Of a stretch of 64,000 nucleotides of DNA, positions 37,757 to 45,788 are shown one piece after another. How positions within the stretch are numbered: the stretch's first letter is position 1; each line of letters starts with the position of its first letter. A program made the translations under genes and the position numbers. The stretch spans positions 4,589,501-4,653,500 of the forward strand of contig NZ_CP069338.1 in the NCBI RefSeq assembly GCF_016859125.1. Reading direction: 5' to 3'. This DNA comes from Archangium violaceum (GTDB lineage Bacteria > Myxococcota > Myxococcia > Myxococcales > Myxococcaceae). The notes under the pieces are model-generated. The model saw nothing but the letters and a program-made list of their open reading frames with translations. It ran no database searches and was not told where the DNA came from.

Positions 37757-37966
37757 TCACCTCCAGCGGAACGTCTTGTCCGCATACTTGAATCGGCCAT
37801 CCCCGAGGGGGACGCTGTTCTGCCGAAGCTCGGCACGGATGCGGTCGACAACGGTGGACTCGAAGTACGGCACGTCGAAGGTCCGCTGCCCGTAGCCACC
37901 GTTGTTGTACGTGCTCTTCGTCTTCGTGCCCTCGGCGGCGGAGGGCCAAAAATCGAGCGGAGGCAT
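37757..37966 (-). CDS. short hypothetical frame, possible toxin-tip remnant
   Basis: A 69-residue frame, MPPLDFWPSAAEGTKTKS then TYNNGGYGQRTFDVPYFES and DRIRAELRQNSVPLGDGR, with plausible composition. It continues open upstream to 38209 with poor, Arg-rich content. It abuts the truncated lipoprotein tail to tail. The sequence could be the C-terminal tip of a displaced polymorphic toxin or its partner. Evidence is weak. Confidence 0.25.
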   Translation of the reverse strand: MPPLDFWPSAAEGTKTKSTYNNGGYGQRTFDVPYFESTVVDRIRAELRQNSVPLGDGRFKYADKTFRWR

Positions 37967-38127
37967 GCGCTCGCCTTCTGCACCGGGGAGCATCGAGCTG
38001 CTCCAGGTGCCCCTTACGGTTGGGTTACGGACCCTACGACGCGAGGCACCTTTTGCCCGCCCTGTCCAGGCTGTCCGGATTTGTCGGAGGCGCCCAATAG
38101 AATGGGAGTCACCCATCGGAGGCGCTG

Positions 38128-38957
38128 ATGACGTCCACGCTGCTGGTGCTACTGCTCCTCGCTCAGGCGGAAGGGCCCGACAACCCGCCCGATGGGGCAA
38201 TAGGGCCACCGCTGCCGGCTGGCGCGACGGGCGGCGTGGAGCACTATGTCCAACGGACCCCCATGCTGGTGCTGGACGGCGGCGAGGAGTTCGGCGTCAA
38301 CCTGGGCGCTCCGGTGTGGCTGCGGCTGGGTGGTGGATCTCCAGGAGCCGGGTGGGTGCGCCGCGAGGACTGGGACAGCCTCTCGGACTGGGGGCAGCTC
38401 GTGCGCGGCCTCAAGCTGGGCTCAGACAACGCGCCCGTGGCGCTGTGGGTGGGCGGGTTGGAGAGCTACAGCCTCCTCTCGGCGCACCTCACCGGCACGC
38501 TGGGGCCTCTCTACACGGAGGCCTTCTCGGGCGTGCTGGGCGCGCGGCTGATGGGCGCGGAAGTCTCGCTGGACATTCAGCACCTCCTCTTCGGTAGGCC
38601 CAGGCAGCGCGGGCGCTACACGCTGGCGCTCTCCGCCGTGCATGGCTGGGGCTGGGCCGGAGGACGGGCCCCCAGGTGACGCTGGCGCACGTGGACGGGA
38701 CGGCGGTGGTGGGGGCGGGCGCGGATGCGGTGACACCCACGCTGGACATGATGGAAGTGGCCGTGAAGGGGATGGCAGTGGGTCTGGGGCAACCCGGGGC
38801 GCGCTCTCAGGGTGCGGCGGAGGTGCGCTGGCGCTTGCTCGGGGGGCACCTGTACGTGCTGGGCCAGGGCGGCACGCTGCTGTTTCCGCGAGGCCAGGGC
38901 GCGCTGCGCCCGGGGGCCTTCGCTTCCGTGGGCCTGGGGGTGGAGCATGCGCGCTGA
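38128..38957 (+). pseudogene. exported beta-rich protein split by a -1 frameshift, first gene of DUF2380 locus
   Basis: A frame of 183 codons starts MTSTLLVLLLLAQA|EG with GGAGG upstream and ends at 38679. A second frame overlaps it by GTGA and runs to 38957 (VTLAHVDGTAVVGAGADAV...GAFASVGLGVEHAR). Both parts are strand-rich and lack a second signal peptide, and joined they give one ~275-residue outer-membrane-like protein. The switch lies at the GGGCCCCC tract near 38666-38673. Options are a true frameshift, a sequencing indel in the C run, or ribosomal slippage. Position before a lipoprotein toxin-like gene resembles SitB-type accessory genes. Confidence 0.55.
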
Positions 38958-40455
38958 GTCGCCAGGATGCAGGTGGACGGGGCTGCTGCTCGCCCTGGCC
39001 CTGCTGTCCAACGCCTGTGCGTCGCTGACGTCACCACCCGGACGGAGGACGCACCTGCGCTACACGCCGCACGAGGCTGCCGCGCCCGCATGGGCCGGAG
39101 ACCCGGGCGAGGAGTCCGCGCCCGAGCCCGAGGGTCCACAGCGGCTGCACCGCCGCCAGGACGTGCGGGAGGCGGTGACGGCGGTGGGCCCTGGTGGCAC
39201 GGAGGAGACGGCGTGGCAGAGCGCCCTGGCGGCCCACCTGGCGTTTCGCGGTGCCCTGCTCGACGTGTCGGGCTCCACCCGCGACCTCTCCGGGGAGCTG
39301 TCCAGGTTGCGCAAGAGCCACTGGGGCATCGCCGGCAAGGCCGCTGGCCTCTTCGTGCCCTCTATCGAGTATGGTCAGAGCCAGTTGCGGTGGTTGGACG
39401 CCGAGCTTGCCGCCGCCACCCGGCTGGCCCACGCCGCCGCGGAGGTGGAGGACCCGGACATGCAGCTGGCCCTGCTGCGTCTGGCGGGCCCACGGCTGGA
39501 GGCCGCCATGCTGGGCGCGCTGCTGCTCGCGGCATGGGTGGACTTCCTCAACCTCCTCGATGTGGCGTTCAAGCAGGGCTACGACTCGGTGGAGACGCTG
39601 TTCGTGGACATGGACCGCTGGCGGAAGATGGTGGAGCCGGCCATGGCGGCACTGGCCTCGCGGGAGCCAGGGCAGGTGGAGGCAGCGGCGGAGAACATGC
39701 CCGCACTGATGGGCTACCTGTCCGGCGAGTTCAACAGGACGGCGGAGCGCCTTCACTCGGGGCTGAGGAGCGTCGAGAAGGTGATGTTGCTGGCGCAGCT
39801 CATGGAACTGGTGACGATGAGGTCGGCGCTGAAGTTCTCGCTGCCCGCGTTGCGACCCTCGGCCCCCGTGACACTCGGGGTGGGCATGGTGATGGGCAAC
39901 AACGGCGTGATGATGGGCACGCGCATTGTCGTCTCCGCCGAGTGGGTGGAGATGGTGAACCGGCTGGTGCGGGCGGGCGTCCTCTCCTTGCCCGCCGTCA
40001 GCGCCGCAGTGCGGATTCAGGCCGGCCAGATGATGATGGCGCACGGCGAGATGCCGCGCGGCGTGCGCGAGGCTCTCGGCGACGGGCCCGAGGTACGGGG
40101 CATGCGGGTGACGGACAGAGCGGGGGCCGGCATGGCCGAGCCCCCCCGGCACCACGTTCTGCCCAAGGAGTTCCGCGAGTGGTTCGAGAAGCGCGGCTTC
40201 ACTGGCGACATGGACATCGACAAGTTCTGCGTCAAGCTGGAGCAGGCGCACCACGAGGCCATTCACGGCGGTGGCGACTGGAAGCTGGGCCGCACATGGC
40301 CCGGCGAATGGAACCGGATGGTCATGAAGGCGCTGTTTGATGCCGAGACCAGGGCTGGCCGGATGTTGACGCGCAATGCGATCCTGAGAATTGTCGCGAA
40401 CAACATGAAGCGCTACAGGATCCCGATGAATTTCGTCCCATGGAGAGGACCATGA
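38947..40455 (+). CDS. DUF2380 (TIGR02269) family lipoprotein, toxin-like
   Basis: The 502-residue product begins MRAESPGCRWTGLLLALALL with a likely lipobox SNAC. A long helical region (about 60-340) contains a hydrophobic stretch and the Gly/Met-rich segment LGVGMVMGNNGVMMG. The last ~110 residues (HHVLPKEFREWFEKRGF ... HHEAIHGGGDW ... WNRMVMKALFDAE) match DUF2380. Its HH...H spacing recalls HNH/AHH-type nuclease tips. The family is a paralogous set in M. xanthus. Lipoprotein anchor, variable tip and a small overlapping downstream gene fit SitA-like toxins passed between cells by outer-membrane exchange. The toxin role is inferred. Confidence 0.7.
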   Translation: MRAESPGCRWTGLLLALALLSNACASLTSPPGRRTHLRYTPHEAAAPAWAGDPGEESAPEPEGPQRLHRRQDVREAVTAVGPGGTEETAWQSALAAHLAFRGALLDVSGSTRDLSGELSRLRKSHWGIAGKAAGLFVPSIEYGQSQLRWLDAELAAATRLAHAAAEVEDPDMQLALLRLAGPRLEAAMLGALLLAAWVDFLNLLDVAFKQGYDSVETLFVDMDRWRKMVEPAMAALASREPGQVEAAAENMPALMGYLSGEFNRTAERLHSGLRSVEKVMLLAQLMELVTMRSALKFSLPALRPSAPVTLGVGMVMGNNGVMMGTRIVVSAEWVEMVNRLVRAGVLSLPAVSAAVRIQAGQMMMAHGEMPRGVREALGDGPEVRGMRVTDRAGAGMAEPPRHHVLPKEFREWFEKRGFTGDMDIDKFCVKLEQAHHEAIHGGGDWKLGRTWPGEWNRMVMKALFDAETRAGRMLTRNAILRIVANNMKRYRIPMNFVPWRGP

Positions 40456-40922
40456 GCGACGGACGTGCCTGGCAGGGCAACATAAAGGCGCGCCTGTATG
40501 AGCGGGTCCGCAAGCGCGGCTACGACTCGCTCACCGCCTTCGCCGAGGCGCGTCCCACCGCTTCGCTAGTGGAACTGGCGGACGAGCTTGGCCCTGATGA
40601 CATCGCGGCAGTGCAGGTGTTCAGCGGGTTGGTTGCCGAGGCGGAGCGAAGCGGCAAGGTCACGCGTCTGGTGCGCGGGCAACTCGTGCGCGAATTGGCC
40701 GAGGCACTCCCAAACGGCTGGCCGGCCGTGCTGGATGACGAAGCCCGTTTCGCTGTCGCCGAGGCGCTCGGCCTCTGGTCTGCCTATACCCCTGAAACTC
40801 ATGAGGAGCGTGTCAGGAAGGCCGGCGATGCGCTCCTCGCCACCCCACCGCCGCCCGGCTGGCGTCCGCTCGGCCCTGACGACGAGTTGCTGCTCACACT
40901 CCTGCCCGACGAGGAGGTCTGA
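40452..40922 (+). CDS. small cytosolic partner of DUF2380 lipoprotein, candidate immunity protein
   Basis: The 156-residue product starts MSDGRAWQGNIKARLYERV. The ATG at 40452 overlaps the lipoprotein stop as ATGA and has GGAGAGG upstream, so it is preferred over the ATG at 40440. The protein is acidic, helical and without export signal. It may belong to a Myxococcus paralogous family of short DUF proteins (such as DUF2379), but I could not confirm this. Tight coupling to a toxin-like lipoprotein suggests an immunity function. Confidence 0.65.
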   Translation: MSDGRAWQGNIKARLYERVRKRGYDSLTAFAEARPTASLVELADELGPDDIAAVQVFSGLVAEAERSGKVTRLVRGQLVRELAEALPNGWPAVLDDEARFAVAEALGLWSAYTPETHEERVRKAGDALLATPPPPGWRPLGPDDELLLTLLPDEEV

Positions 40923-41074
40923 TTCTCCGCCGCTCCTCCAAGACAAGAGAGCGCGCGACGACAGACGAGAGGTGCCTATCATGAAGATTTCCTGAACGAC
41001 CCATGCGCATCCTGTCTGTTTCCGACACGCCGCGGGCCGCGCATATCTCGCGGGTCCCTCATCAGGAGTCACGC

Positions 41075-42124
41075 ATGTTGAAGACCCCCGCGTATGCAGC
41101 CGTTGCTCCGAACCAGCCGCTGACGCCGTTCTCCATCGAGCGGCGCGAGCCCGGTCCGCACGACATCCTCCTCGACGTCCTCTACTGCGGCGTCTGCCAC
41201 TCCGACATCCACCAGGCCCGCGACGAGTGGGGCGGTGGCATCTTCCCGATGGTGCCGGGCCACGAAATCGTCGGCCGGGTGAAGCAGGTCGGCTCGAGCG
41301 TCACGAAGTTCAAGGTGGGTGACCTCGCCGGTATCGGCTGCATGGTCGACTCCTGCCGCACCTGCGAGACGTGCGGCCGCGGGTACGAGCAGTTCTGCGA
41401 GAAGGGCATGGCCGGCACCTATAACGGCACCGAGATGGACCGGAAGACGCCGACGTACGGCGGCTACTCGTCGCGCATCACCGTCTCCGAGCACTTCGCG
41501 CTCAAGGTTCCCGCCGGCCTCGGGCTCTCCGCCGTGGCCCCGCTGCTGTGCGCCGGCATCACCACGTACTCTCCGCTACGCCAGTGGAACTGCAAGAAGG
41601 GCGACCGGGTAGCGGTGGTGGGACTGGGCGGTCTCGGCCACATGGCGGTGAAGTTCGCCGTGTCCATGGGCGCCGAGGTGACGCTGCTCAGCACGTCTGC
41701 CTCCAAGGAGGCCGATGCGCGCCGCCTGGGGGCCCACGCCTTCGCGAACTCGAAGGACGAGGCCACCTTCCAGCGGCTGGCGCGGCGCTTCGATCTCATC
41801 ATCGACACCATCTCGGCCCCGCACGACTACAACAAGTACCTGGGCCTGCTGCGCGTCCAGGGCACGATGGTTGTCGTCGGCGTCCCGCCCGAGCAGGTGC
41901 CCGTGCACGCGTTCTCGCTCATCGGCGGGAACAAGCGGCTCGCTGGCTCGATGATTGGCGGCATCGCCGAGACGCAGGAGATGCTCGACTACTGCGCGAA
42001 GCACAACATCGTCTCGGACGTCGAGGTCATCCCCATCCAGAAGATCAACGAGGCCTACGAGCGGATGATGCGCGGCGACGTGCGCTACCGGTTCGTCATC
42101 GACTTGGCGAGCCTGGCCTCGTAG
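41075..42124 (+). CDS. zinc-dependent NADP alcohol dehydrogenase (YahK/CAD type)
   Basis: The ~349-residue MDR enzyme has CGVCHSDIHQ (catalytic zinc Cys), GHEIVGRV, a structural zinc site of four Cys (SCRTCETCGRGYEQFC), and the Rossmann motif VAVVGLGGLGHMAVKFA. It matches cinnamyl-alcohol-dehydrogenase-like reductases, which reduce aldehydes with NADPH. The ATG at 41075 has AGGAG at ideal spacing. A LysR gene follows on the same strand after 12 bases. Confidence 0.88.
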   Translation: MLKTPAYAAVAPNQPLTPFSIERREPGPHDILLDVLYCGVCHSDIHQARDEWGGGIFPMVPGHEIVGRVKQVGSSVTKFKVGDLAGIGCMVDSCRTCETCGRGYEQFCEKGMAGTYNGTEMDRKTPTYGGYSSRITVSEHFALKVPAGLGLSAVAPLLCAGITTYSPLRQWNCKKGDRVAVVGLGGLGHMAVKFAVSMGAEVTLLSTSASKEADARRLGAHAFANSKDEATFQRLARRFDLIIDTISAPHDYNKYLGLLRVQGTMVVVGVPPEQVPVHAFSLIGGNKRLAGSMIGGIAETQEMLDYCAKHNIVSDVEVIPIQKINEAYERMMRGDVRYRFVIDLASLAS

Positions 42125-42136
42125 AACAGCGCCTCG

Positions 42137-43045
42137 ATGGCCTTCACCCCGCTCAACGCCCTGAACGCCTTCCTCGCGGTGGCCCGCCGTCGCAGCTTCG
42201 CGGCGGCCGCGGCGGACCTCGGCATCTCTCCCTCGGCGTTGAGCCAGTCCGTGCGCCAGCTCGAGGCGCGCCTGGGCGTCACCCTGCTCACGCGCACCAC
42301 GCGCAGCGTGGCGCTCACCGAGGCGGGCCAGCGCCTGCTCGAGAACGCTGGCCCCGCCGTGGACCAGGCGCTCGAGTCGCTGAAGACGGCCTCGGCCCGA
42401 CCGGGCGAGGTGACGGGGAGGATCCGCCTCTCCGTGCCCTCCATGTCCGTGAAGACGGTCATCGCGCCGCTGCTGCCGCGCTTCGTCGCGCGCTACCCGA
42501 AGGTCGAGGTGGACGTGCGCGTCGAGGACCGCTTCGTGGACATCGTGGCCGAGGGGCTGGATGCCGGCGTCCGCCTCACCGAGTCCATCGAGCGCGACAT
42601 GGTGCAGGTGCGGCTGTCCGGGCCGAGCCGGTTCGTCGTGGTCGCCGCGCCCGCCTACCTCGCGCGCAGGGGCACCCCGGAGAAACCGGATGACCTGCTC
42701 GCTCACGACTGCATCTGCATCCGCGCGCCGACCCGCGGCGGGCGCTACGCGTGGGAGCTCGAACGCGGGAAGAAGAGCTGGCGCGTTCCGGTCCGGGGGC
42801 CGGTCACGACCGATGATTGGTCGCTGATGAAGGCACTGGCCGAGGAAGGCGTCGGGCTCATGTACACGTTCGAGCCCTTGATCGCCGCCGAGCTGACGCG
42901 GGGGAGCCTGCGCGTGGTGCTCGAGCCGTACGCGCCCGTGGTGCCGGGCCTCTTCCTCTACTTCCCCAGCCGTGCCCAGGTGTCACCGGCCCTGAGGGCC
43001 TTCGTGAGCATGGCCCGCGAGGGGATGGCGGGCCCGGGCCGTTAG
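42137..43045 (+). CDS. LysR-family transcriptional regulator
   Basis: The 302-residue protein has an N-terminal winged HTH (FAAAAADLGISPSALSQSVRQLEARLGVTLLTRTTRSVALTEAG) and a periplasmic-binding-like effector domain from ~92 (GRIRLSVPSM...). It is co-directional with the alcohol dehydrogenase, not divergent as is usual for LysR, so it is probably co-transcribed. It likely senses an aldehyde or related compound. The downstream hydrolase fragment begins inside its last codons. Confidence 0.88.
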   Translation: MAFTPLNALNAFLAVARRRSFAAAAADLGISPSALSQSVRQLEARLGVTLLTRTTRSVALTEAGQRLLENAGPAVDQALESLKTASARPGEVTGRIRLSVPSMSVKTVIAPLLPRFVARYPKVEVDVRVEDRFVDIVAEGLDAGVRLTESIERDMVQVRLSGPSRFVVVAAPAYLARRGTPEKPDDLLAHDCICIRAPTRGGRYAWELERGKKSWRVPVRGPVTTDDWSLMKALAEEGVGLMYTFEPLIAAELTRGSLRVVLEPYAPVVPGLFLYFPSRAQVSPALRAFVSMAREGMAGPGR

Positions 43046-43598
43046 CGGCTCGAAGAACTGGGACTTCGCGCTCGACTACGTGAAGGTCCACGCCGAGCGG
43101 AAGCTGGCCGCGGGCGAGGAGGTGGACACGTGGCGCGGTGTTCCCGAGTGGGCCGAGTCGATGAAGGGGACGCGGATGAGCAGCGACAACCTCTGGAAAT
43201 GGCAGCGCCTGTGCACCAAGGCGGGGGGCTACTTCCTTGATCCGTCGAATTCGCCCGGCGTTGGCGCGGAGCCGCTGCTCTTCTCGCCCTTCTCGTTCGG
43301 GGCCATGCGCACGAACAACGGTATCGTCCTCGAGAAGCTCCTCTCCGACGACGCCTTCTACGACGCGCTGCGGATGTCCCCGAAGCTCTCGCGCATCACC
43401 ATCCCCTCGCTCGTGCTGTGGGGGCGGCACGACGGCGCGGTGCCGGTCGCCATGGCGCACGACGCCTATGACAACCTGGGTACACCTCCCGAGCACAAGT
43501 TCCTCGTCATCTTCGAGAAGTCCGCGCACCTGCCACCCTTCGAGGAGCCCGAGGCCTTCCTCGAGGCGGTGACCCGGTTCATCGAGAAGTACCGCTGA
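43041..43598 (+). pseudogene. 5'-truncated alpha/beta hydrolase
   Basis: The frame is open from within the end of the LysR gene, and coding-like residues begin at SGSKNWDFALDYVK, before any start codon. The 173-residue frame from GTG 43080 holds only the cap and C-terminal half of a hydrolase: SLVLWGRHDGAVPV (acid) and KSAHLPPFEEPEAFLEAVTRFI (His). The core strands and GxSxG nucleophile are missing. The junction lies at the LysR stop, so a deletion or recombination has replaced the first half. It is unlikely to be active. Confidence 0.7.
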
Positions 43599-43641
43599 GA
43601 GGAGTCGCTTGGGACTCCCTCCAACGAGATTCCCGGGGACG

Positions 43642-44223
43642 TCAGGATCGCGGCTTGGACTCCTTCAGCCGCTCGACGAGGGAGAAGGGGTGGAAGGCCA
43701 GGTGGTCGATGTTGCGGTGGTACGCCGCGAGGTAGGGCTCGCCCCCGAGCTGGATGACGGCTTGGGAGGGCCGCTCGGGCAGATTGTAGAACCAGGCCTT
43801 CGCCTCCTCTCGCGTGTCGAAGGTGGCCACCGGCGGAGGAAGGCCAGCCTGCATCATCTCCTTGAGGTGGTGCTCGATGGAGTGATGGGAGAGCAGCCTG
43901 CGGAAGTTCCGAGCACGGTCATACACGACGACGTGGTACTCGTCCGCGACCAGAACACAGGCCATATGGGGCGGCCTGGGATGGTTTTTCAGCCAGCGTT
44001 CCGCTTCTTCGCGCGTTGCGAAGGCGGCGATCACCATCTCGGGTCCTTCGGTCCCGAGATCCTCGCGGTAGTCCTCGAACTCATACTGCTGGCCGGTCTC
44101 ATTGATGAATCTGAGCGCTTCGGCTGCGATGAGAAGCAACTCCTTCTCCTCTGGAGACTGGGCCTTCTCATGAATCAAGCCGAGGAGGTTTATCGCTTCG
44201 AAGATGCTCTTTCCGATATCCAT
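43642..44223 (-). CDS. myxobacterial hypothetical, candidate immunity partner
   Basis: The 193-residue protein starts MDIGKSIFEAINLLGLIHEK. It has no signal peptide. The first ~65 residues are helical (SPEEKELLLIAAEALRFI); two similar ~65-residue modules follow (VIAAFATREEAERWLKNHP...VADEYHVVVYDR and PVATFDTREEAKAWFYNLP...IQLGGEPYLAAYH), an internal duplication. I recall such proteins as common in myxobacteria next to small lipoproteins, as here. The start is 37 bases after the lipoprotein frame on the same strand. An immunity or chaperone role for the lipoprotein is inferred. Confidence 0.6.
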   Translation of the reverse strand: MDIGKSIFEAINLLGLIHEKAQSPEEKELLLIAAEALRFINETGQQYEFEDYREDLGTEGPEMVIAAFATREEAERWLKNHPRPPHMACVLVADEYHVVVYDRARNFRRLLSHHSIEHHLKEMMQAGLPPPVATFDTREEAKAWFYNLPERPSQAVIQLGGEPYLAAYHRNIDHLAFHPFSLVERLKESKPRS

Positions 44224-44260
44224 AGGATGCCGCCGTGATGTGGGGGTCGAGCAGGGCTCG

Positions 44261-44781
44261 TCAAGATGCCAGGAGAGCCGCTGGAGCGAGGACAACGAGC
44301 CCCGCACCCGCGGAAACCGTGACGAACGCAACGCCTGCGATGACGACAATGCTTCCTACCAGAATGGCCTCATGGTTGTGCTTCAGCCAGTCAACAGCCT
44401 CATCCATGGCCGAAAACTCCTGGAATTGGCGGCCCTCCAATTCCTGACAATCACGATAGGGTTGCCTGCATTGCTTGTTACACCATTCTTCCTTCCCATC
44501 TTGACGCACTGACGGTTCTCCTCATCGCAGTCACGCGGATGGCCCGACACGCGCACGACGCGTCCATATGACCCACGGGCGCTCGAGGAGAGCCTGTACC
44601 CGGAGAGCTCGAAGTCCTCGGCACGTCGCCAGTCGTGGGTCACCTGACCGTCGGGTGACTCCTGGATGACGAGCACGTAGCGGGTGAGTTCTTCGGCCGC
44701 GGGGGTGATGGTGGAGCGGGTGGTGCCGCAGGAGACGAGCAGCACGCAAAGTGCCGAGGCCATGAGCCTGGAGGGTGTCAT
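44261..44781 (-). pseudogene. frameshifted small lipoprotein with C-terminal membrane hairpin
   Basis: The 5' part (MTPSRLMASALCVLLVSCGT, lipobox LVSC) reads to about CDEENRQCVKMG near 44505, then becomes random-looking. The neighbouring frame continues as GKEEWCNKQCRQPYRDC, then EFSAMDEAVDWLKHNHEA and a hydrophobic end ILVGSIVVIAGVAFVTVSAG. Joined, one ~173-residue Cys-rich lipoprotein with a C-terminal membrane segment results. A single indel in the A/G-rich tract near 44495-44505 explains it. It lies directly before the candidate partner gene and may be a small membrane-acting toxin or its remnant. Confidence 0.6.
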
Positions 44782-44895
44782 AGGGGGGGCGCGGAAGCCG
44801 GGAGGGGCGGGCTCCGTAGCATGCGACGTCACCCGGGCCAACATCTCCGCATCGCTCCCGAGGCTGGCCGTGCGCGGTCGTGGTAGTCAAAAGCC

Positions 44896-45570
44896 GTGGA
44901 CGATCTCGACGCCCGCAGACGCGAACAGCACAAGCAGCGCCTCTCCTGGATGCCGTGGCTCTACTTCACGCTCAAGCCTCGTCACCGCGCCTGGGCCGAG
45001 GCCTGGCAGAAGGAGGTGCAGGACCGACTGCGCGAACTGGAGACGGTGGAGATCGCCGAGGGCTGTTTCATCTCCCCGGAAGCCCATTTGTTCGCCGAGC
45101 CGGGCCGCCCCATCCGCATCGTGGGCCCCGGGGTGAGCATCGCCGCCAATACCTTCGTGCACGGGCCGGTGGTGCTCGAGGCCGGGGTGAGCCTCAACGC
45201 GCGCGTCAGCCTGGATGGAGGGGCCGCCGGCATCCACATCGGCGAGGGCAGCCGCATCGCCACCGGTGCCACCCTCTATGCCTTCGATCACGGCCTGGCC
45301 CCGGATCGCTCCGTGCGCTCCCAGCCCGTCACCTCACGCGGCATCGTGCTCGGCAAGGACGTGTGGGTGGGGGCCAACGCGGGCGTCACCGACGGGGTTC
45401 GCCTCGGCGATCATTGCGTGGTGGGCATGGGCGCCGTCGTCACCCGGGACGTGCCTCCCTGGGCCATCGTCGCCGGCGTCCCCGCACGGGTGATCGGCGA
45501 CCGCCGGGACCGCCGCCGCTCCGGCGCCCCCGACCCCTCCTGGCCACCATCTGACGATTCCGGGGACTGA
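44896..45570 (+). CDS. hexapeptide-repeat acyltransferase
   Basis: The 224-residue protein starts at GTG 44896 (MDDLDARRREQHKQR). A short helical head (to ~60) is followed by a left-handed beta-helix of hexapeptide repeats (IRIVGPGVSIAANTFVHGPVVLEAGVSLNARVS is typical in part). The catalytic-type His lies in FDHGLAP, and the C-terminal DVWVGANAGVTDGVRLGDHCVVGMGAVVT is the maltose/CAT-type acetyltransferase ending. It transfers an acetyl group from acetyl-CoA to a sugar or small molecule. A single gene divergent from the broken lipoprotein. Confidence 0.82.
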   Translation: MDDLDARRREQHKQRLSWMPWLYFTLKPRHRAWAEAWQKEVQDRLRELETVEIAEGCFISPEAHLFAEPGRPIRIVGPGVSIAANTFVHGPVVLEAGVSLNARVSLDGGAAGIHIGEGSRIATGATLYAFDHGLAPDRSVRSQPVTSRGIVLGKDVWVGANAGVTDGVRLGDHCVVGMGAVVTRDVPPWAIVAGVPARVIGDRRDRRRSGAPDPSWPPSDDSGD

Positions 45571-45637
45571 TTGACCGGTTTTCCCTGGTATTCATGTCAA
45601 CTCCCGAGAAAACGGAGCCGGACCGGGGGCCCCCGAA

Positions 45638-45667
45638 TTGACGCCGCTTCATTCGAGGGTCTTATGC
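45638..45667 (+). promoter_or_regulatory. possible sigma-70 promoter of the histidine kinase gene
   Basis: TTGACG at 45638-45643 and TTATGC at 45662-45667 are 18 bases apart in the 218-base gap before 45789. The -10 match is poor. Confidence 0.3.
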
Positions 45668-45788
45668 TTCCGAATATGTAGAGGGCCCGTCTGGTGGAGT
45701 ATGGCGTGCGCGGGAGGAGCCCTCGGCAGACGGCAGGGGGAATCCGTCTCCGAAGCGCGGCCGTCTCCCCGGGGGAAAGGAGCACGGT

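Noticed and set aside
38660-38680. classical X-XXY-YYZ slippery heptamer for -1 frameshifting
   Set aside because: In the reading frame the codons are cgg gcc ccc; the P-site tRNA would mispair after slipping, so the canonical motif is not met.
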